Assembly: GCA_023381945.1 (NCBI GenBank)
Contig: JAMCQY010000175.1
Span: 1-6,180 of the forward strand
Direction: 5' to 3'
Source of the DNA: Deltaproteobacteria bacterium
GTDB taxonomy: Bacteria; Desulfobacterota; Desulfobaccia; Desulfobaccales; 0-14-0-80-60-11
DNA length: 6,180 nucleotides
This document shows positions 1 through 3,226 of the stretch, in pieces; position 1 is the stretch's first letter; each line of letters opens with the position of its first letter. Under the pieces are notes generated by a model, which searched no databases, had not been told where the DNA came from, and saw nothing but the letters and a program-made list of their open reading frames with translations. Both the position numbers and the translations under genes were made by a program.

Positions 1-36
1 AAAGAGCAACCGGTGGCTAAGGCGGAGGCTAAGTGA
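1..36 (+). CDS. C-terminal end of upstream gene, probably dsrJ (partial)
   Basis: An open frame enters from the left edge and ends at TGA 34-36, giving only eleven residues (KEQPVAKAEAK). This tail has no diagnostic motif, so the sequence alone does not identify it. In the usual sulfate-reducer order dsrM-K-J-O-P the gene directly before dsrO is dsrJ, a periplasmic triheme cytochrome c, and that is the likely identity. The stop overlaps the dsrO start by one base (TGATG, 34-38), as expected inside an operon. The frame is seen directly; the gene name is inference from position. Confidence 0.6.
   Translation, partial: KEQPVAKAEAK
24..28 (+). promoter_or_regulatory. Shine-Dalgarno site for dsrO
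   Basis: GGAGG at 24-28 lies seven bases before ATG 36, inside the last codons of the upstream gene. The spacing favours ATG 36 over the in-frame GTG at 33, which would be only four bases away. Confidence 0.7.
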
Positions 37-848
37 TGGGTATAGATAGAAGAGATTTTATCAAACTGGCCGGACTCTCCACCTTATTGGGGCTGGGAGG
101 CAAATCCGCCTTTGAAATGCTGCGGCCGGGCCAAGTCGAGGCCGCCATGGAACCTGAGCCGCAAGCCTTAACGGCCCAGCGTTGGTCCATGGTGGTGGAC
201 ATGAAAAAACTAGACGAGCAGACCGCCAAGAAGTGCATCCAGGCCTGCCACAAAGTCCACAACGTGCCCGATTTCCAGCATCCCAATGATCCCAAGATGA
301 AGGTCTCTGACGAAGAGTTAGTCAGATGGCAGATCAAGTGGATCTGGACCGATCCTTACCATAATTCCTTCCCGGGCGAGGAAATGCCGCACATGGACGA
401 GAAGGTCGAGCACATGCAGTTCCTGCTGCTCTGCAACCATTGCGACAACCCGCCCTGCGTCCGGGTCTGTCCCACCAAGGCCACCTTCCGCCGGGATGAC
501 GGCATCGTCATGATGGATATGCACCGCTGCATCGGTTGCCGGTTCTGCATGGCGGGCTGCCCCTTCTCGGCTCGGAGCTTCAACTGGCGCGACCCGCGGC
601 CCTTTGTCAAGGAGGAGTTTCCCGACTACCCCACCCGGGAAATCGGCGTGGTGGAAAAATGCACCTTCTGCCAGGAGCGGCTGGCTAAAGGCTTGATGCC
701 CGCCTGCGTGGTGGCCTCCCAGGGCGCGTTGGCCTTCGGCGACCTCAATGACCCCAAGTCCAAGGTGCGGGAACTGCTCCGGACCAATTTCACCATCAGA
801 CGGAAACCATATCTCGGAACCAACCCGCAAGTCTACTATATCGTGTGA
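36..848 (+). CDS. dsrO: DsrO, Tat-exported periplasmic iron-sulfur subunit of the DsrMKJOP complex
   Basis: This 270-residue protein is the periplasmic ferredoxin-like electron-transfer subunit of DsrMKJOP, the membrane complex of dissimilatory sulfur metabolism. It starts with a twin-arginine signal: RRDFIK at residues 5-10, a hydrophobic stretch around 11-22, and a plausible cleavage site after VEA (34-36). The NrfC/DmsB-type cysteine motifs follow. Motif I is reduced to C67-x3-C71. Motif II is C133, C136, C141, C145. Motif III is C165, C168, C171, C175. Motif IV is C209, C212, C224, with S228 where the fourth cysteine is expected. Twelve of the 13 cysteines can thus supply three [4Fe-4S] clusters. 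ATG 36 is chosen because it overlaps the previous stop (TGATG) and has a well-spaced GGAGG. DsrP follows after seven bases, and this O-P pairing supports the identity. A generic NrfC-like protein is the alternative, but the distinctive motif I and context favour DsrO. Confidence 0.93.
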   Translation: MGIDRRDFIKLAGLSTLLGLGGKSAFEMLRPGQVEAAMEPEPQALTAQRWSMVVDMKKLDEQTAKKCIQACHKVHNVPDFQHPNDPKMKVSDEELVRWQIKWIWTDPYHNSFPGEEMPHMDEKVEHMQFLLLCNHCDNPPCVRVCPTKATFRRDDGIVMMDMHRCIGCRFCMAGCPFSARSFNWRDPRPFVKEEFPDYPTREIGVVEKCTFCQERLAKGLMPACVVASQGALAFGDLNDPKSKVRELLRTNFTIRRKPYLGTNPQVYYIV

Positions 849-850
849 GG
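847..850 (+). promoter_or_regulatory. Shine-Dalgarno site for dsrP overlapping the dsrO stop
   Basis: GAGG at 847-850 shares two bases with the dsrO stop TGA (846-848) and ends five bases before ATG 856. A ribosome terminating on dsrO would sit on the dsrP initiation site, which suggests coupled translation of the two partner subunits. Confidence 0.6.
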
Positions 851-855
851 TAGCC

Positions 856-2016
856 ATGCTCGAAAATGCCTTTACCGGAACCAAAAGATACTACGGATTG
901 CTGGCCGCTTTGGGCGCCCTGGTGGGAATAGGCGCAATAACCTATTTTACCCGCCAGTTTACCACCGGCTTGGCCATCACCGGCCTGGGCCGGGACGTCT
1001 CCTGGGGCTTTTATGTGGCGCAATTCACTTATTTAGTGGGCGTGGCGGCCTCGGCCGTGATGGTGGTCTTGCCTTACTACCTGCACAATTATAAGGCCTT
1101 CGGCCGGGTCACCATCCTGGGCGAATTCCTGGCGGTGGCGGCAGTGACCATGTGCCTGCTGTTCATCGTGGTAGACATGGGCCGCCCCGACCGGATGCTC
1201 AACGTCATCAAATATGCCACCCCCCGCTCCATCCTGTTCTGGGACATGATCGTCCTGAACGGTTATCTGCTCCTGAACATCTTGATCGGCTGGAACGTCC
1301 TCGAGGCCGAACGCCATGATGTGGCCCCGCCGCATTGGGTGAAGATGCTCTCTTACGTCTCCATTCCCTGGGCCGTCTCCATCCACACGGTGACGGCTTT
1401 TCTGTACGCCGGTCTGCCGGGCCGGGGCTACTGGCTCACCGCGGTGATGGCCCCCCGCTTCCTGTCTTCGGCCTTTTGCGCCGGGCCGGCCCTGCTCATC
1501 CTCCTGTGCCTGCTGGTGCGGAAGTACAGCAAGTTTGATCCGGGCAGGGAACAGATCCAGACCCTGGCCAAGATCGTCACCTATGCCGTGCTCATCAATG
1601 TCTTCCTGTTCTTCTGCGAAATCTTCACCGTATTCTACAGCCAGATTCCGGACCACATGCTCCACTTCCAATACCTCTTTTACGGCCTGGAAGGCAAGGG
1701 GCGGCTGGTGCCCATCATGTGGTTCGCCATCGTCGGCATGACCGCGGCGGCGCTGCTTATGGTCAACCCGGAGGTCCGCAAAAACGAAAAGACCCTGGCC
1801 TGGGTCTGCGGGCTGATTATCATCACCACTTACCTGGATAAAGGCCTGGGATTGATGACCGGCGGTTTTGTGCCCAACCCCCTGGAGAAGGTCATCGAGT
1901 ACTGGCCCACCATGCCCGAAGCCCTCATCACCCTGGGCATCTGGGCTTTGGGCTTTCTCATCCTGACCATTCTCTACAAGGTGGCCATTTCCATTAAGGA
2001 AGAGGTCAGAGCTTAG
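856..2016 (+). CDS. dsrP: DsrP, NrfD-family integral membrane subunit of DsrMKJOP
   Basis: This 386-residue polytopic membrane protein belongs to the NrfD/PsrC family, whose members exchange electrons between quinone/quinol and a periplasmic iron-sulfur partner, here DsrO. About ten hydrophobic segments are visible, near residues 12-31, 51-73, 87-106, 128-148, 166-186, 203-221, 238-260, 286-303, 313-328 and 355-377. The length suits DsrP. Charged or polar residues in loops include DMGRPDR (107-113) and a conserved-looking SIHTVTAF...GLPGR stretch (175-190). The frame is open further upstream to 748, but that part overlaps dsrO. ATG 856 is seven bases past the dsrO stop, has a GAGG site, and gives the normal start of the protein just before helix 1, so I use it. 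No signal peptide is needed. The family and membrane role are secure; the DsrP name rests on pairing with DsrO and on length. Confidence 0.93.
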   Translation: MLENAFTGTKRYYGLLAALGALVGIGAITYFTRQFTTGLAITGLGRDVSWGFYVAQFTYLVGVAASAVMVVLPYYLHNYKAFGRVTILGEFLAVAAVTMCLLFIVVDMGRPDRMLNVIKYATPRSILFWDMIVLNGYLLLNILIGWNVLEAERHDVAPPHWVKMLSYVSIPWAVSIHTVTAFLYAGLPGRGYWLTAVMAPRFLSSAFCAGPALLILLCLLVRKYSKFDPGREQIQTLAKIVTYAVLINVFLFFCEIFTVFYSQIPDHMLHFQYLFYGLEGKGRLVPIMWFAIVGMTAAALLMVNPEVRKNEKTLAWVCGLIIITTYLDKGLGLMTGGFVPNPLEKVIEYWPTMPEALITLGIWALGFLILTILYKVAISIKEEVRA

Positions 2017-2050
2017 GTGCGATTAGTTGTTGTGCCCTCATAAGAGCCTA

Positions 2051-2075
2051 AAACGTCGCCTTCGGATCGACGTTT
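2051..2075 (+). other. Hairpin between dsrP and the ferredoxin gene
   Basis: AAACGTCG (2051-2058) pairs perfectly with CGACGTTT (2068-2075) across a nine-base loop. Within the loop, C-TTCG-G (2060-2065) could form a stable UUCG tetraloop. The bases after it (ATTAG) do not form a proper T-run, so it is at best a weak terminator. It may partly terminate transcription, or act as a processing or stabilising structure that sets ferredoxin mRNA apart from the dsr mRNA. The structure is seen; its function is inference. Confidence 0.5.
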
Positions 2076-2090
2076 ATTAGAGTATCCTAA

Positions 2091-2294
<204 letters not shown>

Positions 2295-2300
2295 TAGTGG

Positions 2301-2319
2301 CACAGGCCTCCGGCCTGTG
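2301..2319. repeat. REP-like palindrome, copy 1
   Basis: CACAGGCC (2301-2308) and GGCCTGTG (2312-2319) form a perfect eight-pair stem around a TCC loop, directly after the tandem ferredoxin stops. The same design (CAGGC, then TCC, then GCCTG) recurs at 2372-2386 on the other side of the terminator. Short interspersed palindromes of this kind with a CAGGCTTCCAGCCTG core are typical REP elements at gene ends. Whether this genome holds many copies cannot be seen here. Confidence 0.6.
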
Positions 2320-2324
2320 AGCCG

Positions 2325-2360
2325 AAAAAACGCCGGCCTGGTCTCGGGCCGGCGTTTGTT
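2325..2360. terminator. Bidirectional intrinsic terminator between ferredoxin and usp genes
   Basis: AAACGCCGGCC (2328-2338) pairs perfectly with GGCCGGCGTTT (2347-2357): an 11-pair GC-rich stem with an eight-base loop. Read on the plus strand it is followed by TTTGTTAT. Read on the minus strand it is followed by six T (complement of A 2325-2330), so it also serves the convergent stress-protein gene, whose stop is about 100 bases away. It closes the dsr-ferredoxin transcription unit. Confidence 0.88.
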
Positions 2361-2371
2361 ATCTATGGCGC

Positions 2372-2386
2372 CAGGCTTCCAGCCTG
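2372..2386. repeat. REP-like palindrome, copy 2
   Basis: CAGGCT (2372-2377) and AGCCTG (2381-2386) pair around a TCC loop, and the flanks (TGGCGC before, TGTGC after) resemble those of copy 1 at 2301-2319. Copies 1 and 2 bracket the terminator. The similarity of loop and arms suggests one repeat family rather than chance. Confidence 0.5.
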
Positions 2387-2459
2387 TGCATCTCTGTAAG
2401 GTGGACACTGCCCGCCATTCCTTGGATTAACCTTTATAACTTAGAATCTTGAACTTTCC

Positions 2460-2921
2460 CTACTTCCAGGGATTCACCAGATGCACCGGCACCGGCGAGT
2501 TGGCCATGACCTTCTTGGCAACGCTGCCGAAATCGGCGCTCTTCTGATCTAATTCGTCATGGCCGCGGCCATGGCTGGTAAGCACCATCATGTCGGCCTT
2601 CTCTTTCTTGACGGCTTTAAGAATCTCTTTAGCCGGATCACCCTGCACCAGGCGCATTTCGATCTTAGGGCAAGCCTTCAGTTCCTTGTCACAGACCTCC
2701 TCACCGCCCTGGCCGCCATGTTCGAATTCCCAGTCCTGGAAATGCTTGACATGCTCCGGGCTGGGATAGCTGTAGGCCCCGCAATGAGTCATTAAATCCA
2801 CCCCGACGTAGAGCAGGACGACCCTGGACTGATATCTTTCCGCCAGCGATTCCACGTGCCTGGCGGCCTTGATCGAATTTTTGGAAAGATCGGTGGGCCA
2901 GAGGATGGTGTGCACTTCCAT
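2460..2921 (-). CDS. Universal stress protein, UspA family
   Basis: This 153-residue cytoplasmic single-domain protein has the Usp alpha/beta fold. It opens with HTILWPTDLSKNS (residues 4-16), where D11 is the conserved Asp of the nucleotide pocket. VVLLYV (34-39) is the second strand, VQGDPAKEIL (92-101) is the usual GDP/A motif, and DMMVLTSHGR (110-119) precedes GSVAKKV (132-138) and the final PVPVHLV strand. Members of the family bind ATP or act in stress survival; no specific role can be assigned. The usual G-x2-G-x9-G-S/T ATP motif is altered: the first G is T115, and 13 residues rather than nine lie between G118 and G132-S133. The segment 41-85 contains Cys and His residues and varies in the family. 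The start has AGGAGG (complement of 2928-2933) six bases upstream, and a sigma-70-like promoter lies further up. It is convergent to the ferredoxin gene. Confidence 0.92.
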   Translation of the reverse strand: MEVHTILWPTDLSKNSIKAARHVESLAERYQSRVVLLYVGVDLMTHCGAYSYPSPEHVKHFQDWEFEHGGQGGEEVCDKELKACPKIEMRLVQGDPAKEILKAVKKEKADMMVLTSHGRGHDELDQKSADFGSVAKKVMANSPVPVHLVNPWK

Positions 2922-2927
2922 GGAAAA

Positions 2928-2933
2928 CCTCCT
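2928..2933 (-). promoter_or_regulatory. Shine-Dalgarno site for the universal stress protein gene
   Basis: The complement reads AGGAGG, six bases before ATG (2921-2919). This near-perfect anti-16S match fixes the start. Confidence 0.8.
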
Positions 2934-2953
2934 ATTTAGATATTCCTGGATTC

Positions 2954-2973
2954 ACGTGAGCAGCAAGACGTGA
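2954..2973. promoter_or_regulatory. Paired ACGTGA motifs just downstream of the usp promoter
   Basis: ACGTGA occurs at 2954-2959 and again at 2968-2973, a 14-base period in direct orientation, and the first lies in a CACGTG palindrome (2953-2958). They fall at about +3 to +23 of the predicted usp transcript, where a repressor site could act. No known regulator is recognised, so this is only a candidate operator. Confidence 0.25.
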
Positions 2974-2983
2974 CACCATCCTA

Positions 2984-3011
2984 AAAATATGGACGCCGGG
3001 GCCGATGTCAA
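2984..3011 (-). promoter_or_regulatory. Predicted sigma-70-type promoter for the universal stress protein gene
   Basis: On the minus strand a perfect -35 TTGACA (complement of 3006-3011) is followed, after a 16-base spacer, by TATTTT (complement of 2984-2989), four of six matches to TATAAT. Transcription would start near 2976 and give a leader of about 55 bases before ATG 2921. The box sequences are seen; promoter activity is inferred. Confidence 0.6.
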
Positions 3012-3019
3012 GGGAGAAA

Positions 3020-3047
3020 GTTTCGAGTTTCGAGTTTCGAGTTTTTA
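3020..3047. repeat. Heptamer tandem repeat GTTTCGA
   Basis: Three perfect copies of GTTTCGA (3020-3026, 3027-3033, 3034-3040) are followed by a degenerate fourth, GTTTTTA (3041-3047). It lies just upstream of the predicted usp -35 box. A seven-base period outside coding sequence is prone to copy-number change. No function is evident. Confidence 0.85.
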
Positions 3048-3089
3048 GTCATAGGATTGTAAAAATTTTTCCGGTATTGCTTTTTAATT

Positions 3090-3145
3090 TGTAGAGGCAC
3101 TTCGTGCCGTGCCCGTAGGGGCGGGTTTAAAAGCCCGCCCCTACA
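3090..3145. repeat. Palindromic MITE/REP-like cassette with TGTAG...CTACA ends
   Basis: The unit starts TGTAG (3090-3094) and ends CTACA (3141-3145), so its ends are inverted. Inside are a small hairpin, GGCAC (3096-3100) with GTGCC (3104-3108), and a strong 11-pair stem, GTAGGGGCGGG (3115-3125) with CCCGCCCCTAC (3134-3144). It contains no reading frame and no T-run on either strand. Palindromes of this TGTAGGGGC/GCCCCTACA form look like interspersed non-coding repeats, but the copy number in this genome is not visible. It may also slow or process the RND transcript. Confidence 0.6.
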
Positions 3146-3182
3146 ACAGAATCGACCATAGTAGGATTAGGCGATTGGCCAG

Positions 3183-3214
3183 TAGGGCGGGAAAGTGCAG
3201 CGCATCCCGCCTTA
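3183..3214 (-). other. Hairpin just downstream of the RND permease gene
   Basis: TAGGGCGGGA (3183-3192) pairs with TCCCGCCTTA (3205-3214), ten pairs with one G-T, around a 12-base loop. In the RND transcript it falls about 13 bases after the stop codon. It is not followed by a T-run on that strand, so it is a weak candidate for termination and more likely 3'-end stabilisation. Read on the plus strand it is followed by an AT-rich stretch, but no plus-strand gene ends here. Confidence 0.4.
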
Positions 3215-3226
3215 AATTTTGGTGAT

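Larger units (their letters stand above)
2922..3226. other. Intergenic stretch between usp and RND permease genes
   Basis: I see no gene in these 305 bases. From left to right they hold the usp ribosome site and promoter, paired ACGTGA motifs, three and a half copies of a heptamer repeat (3020-3047), an AT-rich run with AAAAATTTTT (3061-3070), a palindromic cassette (3090-3145) and a hairpin next to the RND stop (3183-3214). No start codon with a ribosome site precedes a convincing reading frame. Confidence 0.7.

Noticed and set aside
33..35. GTG start for DsrO at 33
   Set aside because: It adds one residue only and sits too close to GGAGG; ATG 36 with the TGATG overlap is the better start.
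748..855. Longer N-terminus for DsrP from an upstream ATG at 748
   Set aside because: It would overlap dsrO by about 100 bases and add a non-membrane segment. ATG 856 has its own ribosome site and fits the family.
318..884. Minus-strand open frame of 188 residues opposite dsrO
   Set aside because: It is the complement of a clear iron-sulfur protein, with no family motif of its own.
2027..2054. Possible promoter (TTGTTG, 16-base spacer, TAAAAC) before the ferredoxin gene
   Set aside because: It has only three and four matches to the consensus boxes, and the -10 runs into the hairpin. It is too weak to call without a mapped transcript start.
3061..3070. AAAAATTTTT palindrome as a terminator
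   Set aside because: It has no GC stem and a perfect A/T palindrome alone is not a terminator; it is probably just part of an AT-rich spacer.
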